From: a bacterium
Lineage (GTDB): Bacteria > Bacillota_I > Bacilli_A > RFN20 > CAG-826
Direction of reading: 5' to 3'
Length of the DNA stretch: 8,131 bases
Assembly (NCBI GenBank): GCA_019421105.1
Contig: JAHZFY010000053.1
Span: 1 to 8,131, forward strand
Of the stretch, positions 1-6,440 are shown in pieces (within the stretch, counting starts at the first letter, position 1; every line of letters starts with the position of its first letter). A program made the position numbers and the translations under genes. Under the pieces are notes generated by a model. It was not told the origin of the DNA. It made no database searches and saw nothing but the letters and a program-made list of their open reading frames with translations.

Positions 1-113
1 GCAGCGTCTAGTACAGCTTTTAATATGTCGATATTGTCAACATTAAAAGCACCTATAGCATATTTGCCTTCATAGGCTTTTTTAAATAGTTCTTTACTTG
101 TTACTAATGGCAT
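1..113 (-). CDS. fba: Class II fructose-1,6-bisphosphate aldolase, N-terminal part (runs off window)
   Basis: This is the start of a cytoplasmic glycolytic enzyme that reversibly cleaves fructose-1,6-bisphosphate into dihydroxyacetone phosphate and glyceraldehyde-3-phosphate. The reverse complement gives 37 codons beginning MPLVTSKELFKKAYEGKYAI and continuing GAFNVDNIDILKAVLDA. The 'Y-A-I-G-A-F-N-V' stretch is the hallmark N-terminus of class II (zinc-dependent) aldolases; the zinc-binding histidines lie outside the window. The start is set by a strong AGGAGGGG ribosome binding site at 124-117, a few bases before the ATG. The gene is divergent from the importer operon and shares a 227-bp control region with it. 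The family call rests on recalled family sequence; a tagatose-bisphosphate aldolase is possible but the N-terminus fits Fba better. Confidence 0.88.
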   Translation of the reverse strand, partial: MPLVTSKELFKKAYEGKYAIGAFNVDNIDILKAVLDA

Positions 114-158
114 ATTCCCCTCCTAATATCCTTATTATTTATTTATAAAGGATTTGAA

Positions 159-207
159 ATGTAATAAATATTCATACGGATATAAAATGTATGTAAAATT
201 ATTACAT
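159..207. repeat. Imperfect inverted repeat in the divergent control region
   Basis: ATGTAATAA (159-167) is the exact reverse complement of TTATTACAT (199-207). Inside them, CATAC (173-177) is the reverse complement of GTATG (189-193). In RNA from the minus strand this could fold into a two-part stem-loop at the very start of the aldolase leader. As DNA it can also be read as an additional half-site for whatever binds the dyad at 192-206. Confidence 0.5.
192..206. promoter_or_regulatory. Operator-like dyad TGTAA-N5-TTACA
   Basis: TGTAAAATTATTACA is a 15-bp dyad with perfect 5-bp arms. It matches 14 of 15 positions of the consensus recalled for HexR, an RpiR-family regulator of proteobacterial sugar catabolism (TGTAATwwwATTACA). 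An RpiR-family gene closes the divergent operon at 6437-7276, so autoregulation is plausible. The position, close to the inferred aldolase transcription start, would suit repression of that gene. Binding is inferred, not shown. Confidence 0.4.
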
Positions 208-216
208 GACATAAAT

Positions 217-244
217 ATAATACCATGTTTTCAAAAAAAGTAAA
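217..244 (-). promoter_or_regulatory. Probable promoter of the aldolase gene
   Basis: On the minus strand there is an extended -10 element, TGGTATTAT (225-217), with a weak -35, TTTACT (244-239), at a 16-nt spacing. Transcription would start near 210, giving a leader of about 97 nt. The -35 overlaps one of the GTAA-N5-TTAC dyads. The assignment is by eye only, and other A+T-rich hexamers in the region could serve. Confidence 0.35.
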
Positions 245-253
245 ATTTTTACA
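239..253. promoter_or_regulatory. Second operator-like dyad, GTAAAA-T-TTTTAC core
   Basis: GTAAAATTTTTAC (240-252) is a perfect dyad with 6-bp arms around one central base. It differs at one of 13 positions from the core of the dyad at 193-205, and the two start 47 bp apart. It overlaps the inferred -35 of the aldolase promoter and lies about 25 bp upstream of the importer -35. A+T-rich DNA yields such dyads by chance fairly often; the near-identity of the two copies is the stronger argument. Confidence 0.35.
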
Positions 254-277
254 AAAAAAAGATTTGATAAAAAAATA

Positions 278-306
278 TTGTTTCATTTTAAAAATCAAGT
301 TATTAT
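278..306 (+). promoter_or_regulatory. Probable promoter of the importer operon
   Basis: A -35-like TTGTTT (278-283) and a good -10 TATTAT (301-306) are separated by 17 nt. Transcription would start near 313, leaving a leader of about 28 nt that contains AGGAGG at 325-330 before the ATG at 341. No other promoter-like signal was found inside the downstream gene run, so this one may drive all seven reading frames. Confidence 0.45.
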
Positions 307-340
307 TAAATTAGCATAAGAGATAGGAGGAATTTAATAT

Positions 341-1636
341 ATGAAAAAACCATTTGGTCTTATGTTTGCCTCATTTGTCGCAATGACAGTCATGCCTTTA
401 GCAGGCTGCGTTGGTGGTGGAGGCGTTGGTGGTGACACCGAAGAAGCAGTCGCAAAAGCTTCTAAGATGACTCTTACTGAATTAGAAGAAGCTTCAAAAA
501 ATGAAATGGAAGCATCTAAAGAAACATTCAAGGTAGTCGGATTAACTTCAACATTGTCTAAAGCATTAAAGGCATTCTGTGAAAAGTATGAGTGGATGGA
601 ATTTGAAAAAAATACTTATTGCAACAACTCATATAAAGATTATCAATTATTGACAGCATTAGAAGCTGCTGATGAAAACTACTTTGCAGACTTTGCTTTA
701 GTGCAAGACGCAAGATCTTTATCAGATTATTTAGAAGCTGGTATCACATTGAACTATGTTCCATCCGATTATAAGGACATGGGTCTTCCTGAAAAAGATA
801 CTTATCCTTTAAAAGGTATTTATTTCAATAAGATATTCTACGCTAACAAAAAATTAAAAGTTAACTTATATAACATTTGGCAATTGTCTGGTTCTGAAGA
901 CGACAAAGACCATTTGAGTAACTTATCCTTCCAAAGCCCAGTTACAGAACAAATCAATATGTCATTCTTGTTAAGTTTATTAGATCCAAATAATCAAGAT
1001 ATCTTAAAAGGTGCATACAAGAGCTATTATGGAAAAGAATGGGCTCCAAGTGATAAATACGCTACATGTGGCGACGAATTTATCGCAGGATTTATCGCAA
1101 ACGTTTCCGCATGGCATAAATCAGATGGAACAGCCATGAAAGAAACTCAAGTCAACGAAAAACCAGTTGAAGGAAAAGATCCATTTATCTATTATGGCGC
1201 ATTTGCAAAAATGAAGGATGCAGCTGGCAAAAACTATGAAATCGATGGCGAAACAGTCAATGCTATGACCACAGTCGATTGGGCATTAAACATTGAAGGT
1301 TTCAACGGATTCATGTACACAATGTATTCTCAAATCGTTAAAAATGCTAAACATCCATACACTGCATGTTTATATGCAAGATTCTTATTGACACCAGAAT
1401 GCTATCAAGCAATGTGTTATAACGAATCCACTCCTAACTCAAAGGGTGAAGCAAGCAACATGTATGGTTATTATTATCCATGTACATCAACAACAGTTGG
1501 TATCAATGATAATGACTGGTCAAAAGAAGAATGGATTAAAAAATCCATCGTCGAAGACTACAACTTCTTAAAGACTATTAAAGGCGCACAAGTGCAAACA
1601 ATTCTTGCCTTAGTTTCAAGTAATGGTAAGGCATAA
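341..1636 (+). CDS. ABC importer substrate-binding lipoprotein
   Basis: This 431-aa protein is a lipid-anchored extracellular solute-binding protein that captures substrate for the permease and ATPase encoded next. Residues 1-22 form a signal peptide with lipobox LAG-C23, followed by a glycine-rich tether (about 24-31) and the binding domain. The length, the late WSKEEW (393-398) region and the gene context fit the iron/hexose-phosphate/polyamine group of binding proteins (FbpA, AfuA, PotD type). The ligand cannot be read from the sequence. The mature part has seven cysteines besides C23 (80, 94, 243, 343, 354, 359, 381), which is many for this group. AGGAGG at 325-330 precedes the ATG by 10 nt. 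Frequent C-ending codons such as GTC, ATC and GGC hint at high expression. The binding-protein class is well supported; the subfamily is an inference. Confidence 0.85.
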   Translation: MKKPFGLMFASFVAMTVMPLAGCVGGGGVGGDTEEAVAKASKMTLTELEEASKNEMEASKETFKVVGLTSTLSKALKAFCEKYEWMEFEKNTYCNNSYKDYQLLTALEAADENYFADFALVQDARSLSDYLEAGITLNYVPSDYKDMGLPEKDTYPLKGIYFNKIFYANKKLKVNLYNIWQLSGSEDDKDHLSNLSFQSPVTEQINMSFLLSLLDPNNQDILKGAYKSYYGKEWAPSDKYATCGDEFIAGFIANVSAWHKSDGTAMKETQVNEKPVEGKDPFIYYGAFAKMKDAAGKNYEIDGETVNAMTTVDWALNIEGFNGFMYTMYSQIVKNAKHPYTACLYARFLLTPECYQAMCYNESTPNSKGEASNMYGYYYPCTSTTVGINDNDWSKEEWIKKSIVEDYNFLKTIKGAQVQTILALVSSNGKA

Positions 1637-1674
1637 TAAATAAACAACACATCAATTTAATAATTAAATAATTG

Positions 1675-1699
1675 GCAAGGGGGATTTATTCCTCCTTGC
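1675..1699 (+). other. Intercistronic hairpin without T-tract
   Basis: GCAAGGGGG (1675-1683) pairs with CCTCCTTGC (1691-1699) around a 7-nt loop, giving nine pairs of which one is G-U. No run of T follows, so it is not a standard terminator. A hairpin between a binding-protein gene and its permease genes commonly protects the upstream mRNA from 3' decay and raises the binding protein over the membrane parts. That role is inferred here from position. Confidence 0.6.
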
Positions 1700-1720
1700 T
1701 GTTAAGAAAAGGATAAAAAA

Positions 1721-2782
1721 ATGAAACTAAATAAAGCAGTATTTGTCGATGGTTACAATGAATTTATCCGTTTTTTTAAAGAATTCTCGTTTAGAAAACT
1801 TTGGAACAACACAAAAGCGTTTTTTTCTAAACCTGCTAATATCATATTAGTTGTCTTTGCAGTCTTACTAACTGCAGCGGTTATTTATCCATTAATTTCT
1901 TTATTTTTTGATTCATTTACCGTTCAAAGTTTGTCAGAAGCAAAAATGTTGAACGAAACATGGGATCTTAATTTAAGAAAAGGAGATCTAACATGGGCAT
2001 TATGGGCTAATCTATTATTTAATAAAACGAATATGGATTTCTCATATTTCTATTTCTGGAAACCATTGTTTTTATCCATTTTAATGGCTTTAGCTGCATG
2101 TTTGGTTGCGGTTTTGTTTGGTGGCATTTTAGCTTTCTTTATTACAAGAACTAATCTTCCATTTAAAAAAGTTATATCTACAGTATTTATTTTCCCTTAC
2201 ATCATGCCATCTTGGTCAATTGCAATGTTTTGGGAAAACTTCTTTAAAAATTCGCTCATCGATGCATGTAACAACCAAGTTGGAATGTTGCAGGCGATGA
2301 CTGGTATATGCGTACCTGAATGGTTCTTATACGGTATTGTTCCTTGCGCGCTTGTTTTAGGTATCCACTATGCTCCATTTGCTTACATCTTAATTGGTGG
2401 CATTTTAAGAAATATGGACGCAAACCTAGAAGAAGCAGCAACTATTTTAAAAGCTTCAAGGGCCAAAATCATCAGAAGAATTACGCTTCCAATCGTTGCT
2501 CCAGCATTAATTTCAACAGTCTTATTAGTATTTGCTAGTTCTATTTCAAGTTATACAGTTCCAGCATTCTTAAATACTAATAACTCATTCACATCTATAT
2601 CCATATCTATGAGAGGTTTGATGATGTCAGCCGGTCAAAAAGGTATGGGATATGTTGTCGCTATTATCTTATTGATCTTCTCAGTCATCATTCGTATTAT
2701 TCTTTGCCGTTTTCCCATTGATTACATTTATTTTAGAATCATTAGAAGAAAACTCTGGCGATATTACGACATTAACATTTAA
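1721..2782 (+). CDS. ABC importer permease, first domain
   Basis: This 353-aa inner-membrane protein forms half of the translocation channel. Likely membrane helices are at about 40-63, 113-141, 151-171, 201-228, 257-281 and 308-328, with a large external loop at 64-112. The cytoplasmic EAA loop that docks on the ATPase is visible at 237-257 (E-E-A-A then, at the expected spacing, I-T-L-P), but the usual glycine is K244. AAAAGGA at 1707-1713 lies 7 nt before the ATG. The C-terminus from about residue 325 (rich in I, R and Y) overlaps the next gene by 65 nt and looks less like a family sequence than the overlapping frame does. The FbpB/AfuB-type family normally carries two such domains in one chain or as two full subunits; see the junction at 2676-2779. 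Confidence 0.85.
   Translation: MKLNKAVFVDGYNEFIRFFKEFSFRKLWNNTKAFFSKPANIILVVFAVLLTAAVIYPLISLFFDSFTVQSLSEAKMLNETWDLNLRKGDLTWALWANLLFNKTNMDFSYFYFWKPLFLSILMALAACLVAVLFGGILAFFITRTNLPFKKVISTVFIFPYIMPSWSIAMFWENFFKNSLIDACNNQVGMLQAMTGICVPEWFLYGIVPCALVLGIHYAPFAYILIGGILRNMDANLEEAATILKASRAKIIRRITLPIVAPALISTVLLVFASSISSYTVPAFLNTNNSFTSISISMRGLMMSAGQKGMGYVVAIILLIFSVIIRIILCRFPIDYIYFRIIRRKLWRYYDINI
2676..2779 (+). other. Frame-change region between the two permease domains
   Basis: Two frames are open here. The frame of the first permease ends at TAA 2780-2782. The frame of the second is open only after TGA 2673-2675, and its codons from 2676 read S-S-Q-S-S then FVLFFAVFPLITFILESL. That is a typical first helix of a permease domain, followed by a loop containing L-T-F-K-Y-W. 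That stretch has no ATG, GTG or other usual start before TTG 2718. No cytoplasmic linker is encoded in any frame between the last helix of domain one and this helix. Joining the frames would need a +1 shift (one base removed or two added). Confidence 0.6.
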
Positions 2783-3521
2783 ATATTGGTTTAGCTCTGA
2801 AAGTTTTGACGTAAGAATTACAAACCAAGGTCAATCAGCGGCTGGCGTTTTCCATAACTATACAATTTGGAGAGCGTTTGGACGTTCTGTTTTAGTGGCT
2901 TGTGTCGTCGCTTTAATAGCAGGAACATTTGGTATTTTAATTGGGTATGCAGTCTCTAAAAATAGAAGAGGTTGGTTATCTAATTTTGTATCAAGTACAG
3001 CGTTCTTACCATATTTAATTCCAGCATTATCATTTGGTGCAATATTCTTCTCATTATCATTTGTTAAAGGATTTACATGGTTAAATGTTTCAAATACCAA
3101 TAATGAATGGTCAGCAGTTATGATTTGTATTTTTGCAGGTGGTATTAAATTCTTACCATTTGCTTCAAGAAGTGGCACGAATGCTATGTTACAACTTTCT
3201 GGTGAAATAGAAGAAGCGGCTATTTTAACTAATTGTCCATGGTGGAAGAGAATGACACGCATTTTATTCCCTATTCAAAAATCTAGCTTCATTTCATGTT
3301 ATTTATTGCCATTTATCTCTTGTATGAGAGAATTGACATTATTCGTTTTAATTACATCAAGTTTCTCATTGATTACCAACGTATTACAATACTTTGATAT
3401 GTATGGTTTAAATCAAATAAGCAACGCTATTAACTTATTAATTGTCGTATTTGTCATTGCAATTAACTTGTTAGTTAATAAATTGACAGGAGCCTCAATT
3501 GATAAAGGTATCGGAGGTTAA
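2718..3521 (+). CDS. ABC importer permease, second domain (start doubtful)
   Basis: This is the second channel half of the importer, 267 aa if TTG 2718 is the start. Helices are seen at about 56-78, 91-113, 132-150, 189-215 and 235-253. The EAA loop lies at 163-185 (E-E-A-A...I-L-F-P) with N172 in place of the usual glycine. The C-terminal NKLTGASIDKGIGG is typical of permeases paired with FbpC/PotA-like ATPases. The start is a problem. TTG 2718 has no ribosome binding site and falls in the middle of the first helix, most of which is encoded just upstream in the same frame. The first ATG is only at codon 135. The segment may therefore be translated only as part of a fusion with the upstream permease, or be a broken gene. 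Its body shows no other damage. Confidence 0.72.
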   Translation: MITFILESLEENSGDITTLTFKYWFSSESFDVRITNQGQSAAGVFHNYTIWRAFGRSVLVACVVALIAGTFGILIGYAVSKNRRGWLSNFVSSTAFLPYLIPALSFGAIFFSLSFVKGFTWLNVSNTNNEWSAVMICIFAGGIKFLPFASRSGTNAMLQLSGEIEEAAILTNCPWWKRMTRILFPIQKSSFISCYLLPFISCMRELTLFVLITSSFSLITNVLQYFDMYGLNQISNAINLLIVVFVIAINLLVNKLTGASIDKGIGG

Positions 3522-3523
3522 TT

Positions 3524-4636
3524 ATGCCAAGAATCGAATTAATTAACGTCACAAAAAGATGGGGTAAATTTGTGGCGGTCGATAACCTTAACATGGTTAT
3601 TGATAATCGTAGTTTTATTACTTTATTAGGTCCATCTGGGTGTGGAAAAACAACGACTCTTAGAATGATTGCTGGGTTAGAGACTCCTACATCTGGAAAA
3701 ATTATCATCGGTGATACAGTCGTTTTTGATTCAGAAAAAGGAATCAATGTATCTCCTGCAAAAAGAAATGTTGGTTTCTTATTCCAAAACTATGCATTAT
3801 GGCCACACATGACTGTTTATAAAAACATTGCATTTGGTCTAGAAAACTTAAAATGGAAAAAAGATCAAATCAAACAACGCGTTGAAGAAGTTATGGCGAT
3901 GCTTAAAATTTCTCAATTTAAAGATCGCTATCCTGCTGAATTAAGTGGTGGTCAACAACAACGTGTTGCAATCGCTAGAACTTTAGCCCCAAAACCTGAA
4001 GTTTTATTCATGGATGAACCTTTATCAAACTTAGATGCAAAATTAAGAGGGGAAATGAGAACCGAATTAAAACGTCTTCATAACGATACAGATTCAACGT
4101 TTGTCTATGTTACTCATGACCAATTAGAAGCTATGACCTTAGCAACTAAAATTTGTTTGATGAACGAAGGTATCTTACAACAATACGATAAACCATTAGA
4201 TGTTTATTCAAAACCAAACAATTTATTTGTCGCAGACTTCGTTGGAAATCCAACTATGAACTTTGTTCCTGCAGTTGCAAATAAAGGCAAAAATAATACC
4301 ATCACTTTAAACTTTTTACGAACAACCGCTAAATTTACATGTTTAGATGAAGTTGATACTGTACCTAAAAAAGTAGTGCTTGGTATTAGACCAGAATATC
4401 TAGCTATTAAAAAAGAAGGAAAAATGCATGGTTTAGCGTATTCTACTTTGCCAGCTGGTATGGAAACCACTATTAAAATTAACGTCAATGGAGAATTATT
4501 GAGTGCTGTCGAATTTGGTTTAATCGACTATAAGACAGACGAAGAGATCAATTTTGATATTGTTGGAAAGGGCATCATTTTATTTGATGAAGAAACAGGA
4601 AATAAAATCTCTATTGGTTCAATAGAAATACTCTAG
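3524..4636 (+). CDS. ABC importer ATPase (FbpC/PotA-like)
   Basis: This 370-aa cytoplasmic subunit hydrolyses ATP to power the importer. All motifs are intact: Walker A GPSGCGKTT (36-44), Q-loop Q88, signature LSGGQ (140-144), Walker B VLFMDE (160-165), D-loop SNLD (168-171) and switch histidine H198. Residues from about 240 onward form the C-terminal TOBE-type domain with GIRPEYL (287-293), as in ATPases for iron, polyamines, phosphonates and sugar phosphates. This domain may bind a regulatory ligand. GGAGG (3513-3517) overlaps the end of the permease gene and sits 6 nt before the ATG, so the two are translationally coupled. The subunit is intact, which argues that the importer is or recently was functional. 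The substrate cannot be told from the ATPase. Confidence 0.93.
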   Translation: MPRIELINVTKRWGKFVAVDNLNMVIDNRSFITLLGPSGCGKTTTLRMIAGLETPTSGKIIIGDTVVFDSEKGINVSPAKRNVGFLFQNYALWPHMTVYKNIAFGLENLKWKKDQIKQRVEEVMAMLKISQFKDRYPAELSGGQQQRVAIARTLAPKPEVLFMDEPLSNLDAKLRGEMRTELKRLHNDTDSTFVYVTHDQLEAMTLATKICLMNEGILQQYDKPLDVYSKPNNLFVADFVGNPTMNFVPAVANKGKNNTITLNFLRTTAKFTCLDEVDTVPKKVVLGIRPEYLAIKKEGKMHGLAYSTLPAGMETTIKINVNGELLSAVEFGLIDYKTDEEINFDIVGKGIILFDEETGNKISIGSIEIL

Positions 4637-4668
4637 AATTAAGCAAGGAAAGGTGTAAACTATTATTG

Positions 4669-5682
4669 ATGAAAAAAATTAATAAAGAACTTCCAAAAAC
4701 GGAACAATCACCTTTCCTTTTAAATGACCAACAAAAAGAAGATACACAATATAAAATAGCCACTCCTCCTTTTTATAAACGTATGTTTAGTGCTTTGATT
4801 GATATTGGGTTCTTCTTTTTATTGTCCATTGGTTTAATGACTTTAGCCTATTTTACAGTCTTTGATGCTTTAGGATATGAAGATAAAATTCATTATGTAC
4901 AAAACATGTATGAAGAAAGTCAGTTATTTATAAAGACAGAGCAAGGAGAGTTTTTAACTCATATTGAAAAATACGACGATAAAAAATCTCCAATTGAAAA
5001 TTTCGATGTACCGATTAGCAATTTTTATACGAGTGACTCAAGAGCTATTTTAGATCAAAAATATGAATATTATTGCAAATCTAAACTAGATTCTAAATTA
5101 TTTGAAACTTCAAGCAATGGTGAAATCGTTCCTGTTGTTGGAGCGACTTATGAAGATTTAGCCTATTTTTTAAAAGGTGAATATGAAGAAGCTTTAAAAT
5201 ATTTTTATTCTAATCCAGACTACATTTTAAATAGCAAATTTACATATTACACTTTGATATATACTGTTTTAATTGTCGCATTGATTTCCTCATCGATATA
5301 TTATTTGATCATCCCATTATGTTTAAAAAGTAAGGTCAGTCTTGGTGAAATGATGTTTAAGATGGTTTTAGTGAATAAAGAAAAACAAATTAGAGCGAAT
5401 AATAAAAACGTCATCATCCGTTATTTATGCTTTGCATCGATAAATATCTTTGCACCTATATTGCTTTATACTCAAATTCCATACCTAGCTTTAATTCCAT
5501 TATTTATCACTATTCTTTTAATGGCGTTTAATAAACATAATTTTGCTCCACATGACTATGTTTCAAATACCTATTTAGGTTTAAAATATTCTTTGCTAAA
5601 CTATGAAAAAGATAGTAAGTCTTTTAAAAAAGATAGCAAAAAACCAACATATACTATCCCAAAAATAAGCGATGTGAATTAG
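4669..5682 (+). CDS. RDD-family membrane protein with large external domain
   Basis: This 337-aa membrane protein has the RDD signature. R38 and D45 lie in or at the first helix (about 42-64: R-M-F-S-A-L-I-D), a SLGEMMFKMVLV segment follows at 224-235 after the second helix (about 193-216), and D296 lies in H-D-Y-V-S-N-T after the hydrophobic block at 255-286. The function of most RDD proteins is unknown; some have been linked to ion or compatible-solute exchange. An extracytoplasmic insertion of about 125 residues (66-190) between helices 1 and 2 is unusual, since RDD domains are usually compact. The tail is lysine-rich with a repeated K-K-D-S-K. The gene follows the ATPase by 32 nt. AAGGAAAGGTG (4645-4655) is rather far from ATG 4669; the in-frame TTG 4666 is an alternative start that adds one residue. 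Confidence 0.75.
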   Translation: MKKINKELPKTEQSPFLLNDQQKEDTQYKIATPPFYKRMFSALIDIGFFFLLSIGLMTLAYFTVFDALGYEDKIHYVQNMYEESQLFIKTEQGEFLTHIEKYDDKKSPIENFDVPISNFYTSDSRAILDQKYEYYCKSKLDSKLFETSSNGEIVPVVGATYEDLAYFLKGEYEEALKYFYSNPDYILNSKFTYYTLIYTVLIVALISSSIYYLIIPLCLKSKVSLGEMMFKMVLVNKEKQIRANNKNVIIRYLCFASINIFAPILLYTQIPYLALIPLFITILLMAFNKHNFAPHDYVSNTYLGLKYSLLNYEKDSKSFKKDSKKPTYTIPKISDVN

Positions 5683-5684
5683 TT

Positions 5685-6440
5685 ATGATTTTAAAATTTA
5701 ATACGATAGAAAATATTAGAGATTTAGGCGGATATATCACAAAAGATAATAAGCGTATCAAATCTAATTTAATTTTAAGAAGTGCGACGTTATCTAATTT
5801 GAGCAACGAAGAATTTAATATTTTATATAACGATTATAAAGTTAGAATAGTCATCGATTTTAGATCTTCAAGATCATTTACTAACTTAAAAGACAAATTG
5901 AATTATGATTTGATTTCTTATCATCATGAAATAGTTTTACAATATTTAGAAAAATATCCATATAAGTTAACTAATAATCCTAGACCATTTGATTTTTTTA
6001 TGGATGTTTATCATCAAATGGCTATAGAACCTCAAGCAATAAAGGCTTATAAAAACTTTTTTACATATTTGCTAAATTGTAGCGATGGGACGGTTTTATA
6101 TCATTGTACTTCTGGAAAAGATAGAACGGGCATCGCAACAATATTATTGCTCCATGTTTTAGGATGCGATAAAAAAACAATGTATGATGAACACTTATTG
6201 ACCAATGTTTATTCAAAACCAAAATTCGAACAATTTTTAAAAGACCATCCAAATCTAAATGAACTAGAATATGAATATTATGAATGCTTTTATTTGGCAA
6301 AAAAGGAGTTTTTAGATGAGTTTTTTGCTACAATTCAAAAAATATACGGTTCTTTAGACAACTATATATTTAATGGGTTGAAGTTGACGAATGAAGATAT
6401 TAATATATTAAAAAAGCGCTATTTGGAGGATAACACATGA
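5685..6440 (+). CDS. Tyrosine-protein/lipid phosphatase, HCxxGKxR type
   Basis: This 251-aa cytoplasmic phosphatase belongs to the bacterial tyrosine phosphatase family that includes Mycobacterium MptpB and Listeria LipA (Pfam Y_phosphatase3). It has the N-terminal N-I-R-D-L-G-G-Y box (10-17), L-I-L-R-S (29-33), V-I-D-F-R-S (56-61) and the catalytic P-loop HCTSGKDRTG (140-149) with nucleophile C141 and phosphate-binding R147. The lysine and aspartate within the loop resemble those of phosphoinositide phosphatases, and several relatives act on both phosphotyrosine and lipid phosphates. There is no signal peptide. It begins 2 nt after the RDD stop with no clear ribosome binding site, so translation is probably coupled to the upstream gene. 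Its TGA stop overlaps the next ATG. The family is clear; the true substrate is unknown, and a small phosphorylated metabolite is possible in this operon. Confidence 0.87.
   Translation: MILKFNTIENIRDLGGYITKDNKRIKSNLILRSATLSNLSNEEFNILYNDYKVRIVIDFRSSRSFTNLKDKLNYDLISYHHEIVLQYLEKYPYKLTNNPRPFDFFMDVYHQMAIEPQAIKAYKNFFTYLLNCSDGTVLYHCTSGKDRTGIATILLLHVLGCDKKTMYDEHLLTNVYSKPKFEQFLKDHPNLNELEYEYYECFYLAKKEFLDEFFATIQKIYGSLDNYIFNGLKLTNEDINILKKRYLEDNT

Noticed and set aside
1675..1699. Hairpin considered as an intrinsic terminator after the binding-protein gene.
   Set aside because: No T-tract follows, and the permease gene begins 21 nt later with no promoter between.
2700..2708. CTT-TGC-C in the first permease frame, resembling the prfB +1 frameshift site CTT-TGA-C that would join the two permease frames.
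   Set aside because: There is no stop codon at the slip site and no Shine-Dalgarno-like AGGGGG just upstream, both of which drive the known event, and the joined product would still lack a linker. Not claimed as programmed frameshifting.
2858..3262. Minus-strand open frame of about 134 codons opposite the second permease.
   Set aside because: It lies wholly within a well-supported permease, has no ribosome binding site and its translation resembles no family. It is a shadow of the plus-strand gene.
4666..4668. TTG one codon upstream of the chosen ATG of the RDD gene.
   Set aside because: It is slightly better placed relative to the purine-rich stretch at 4645-4655, but ATG is the stronger start and the difference is one residue; noted as an alternative.
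6437..6440. Mycoplasma-type genetic code (TGA as tryptophan).
   Set aside because: TGA ends the phosphatase exactly at the regulator start, at a normal family length, and every tryptophan seen in the genes is TGG.
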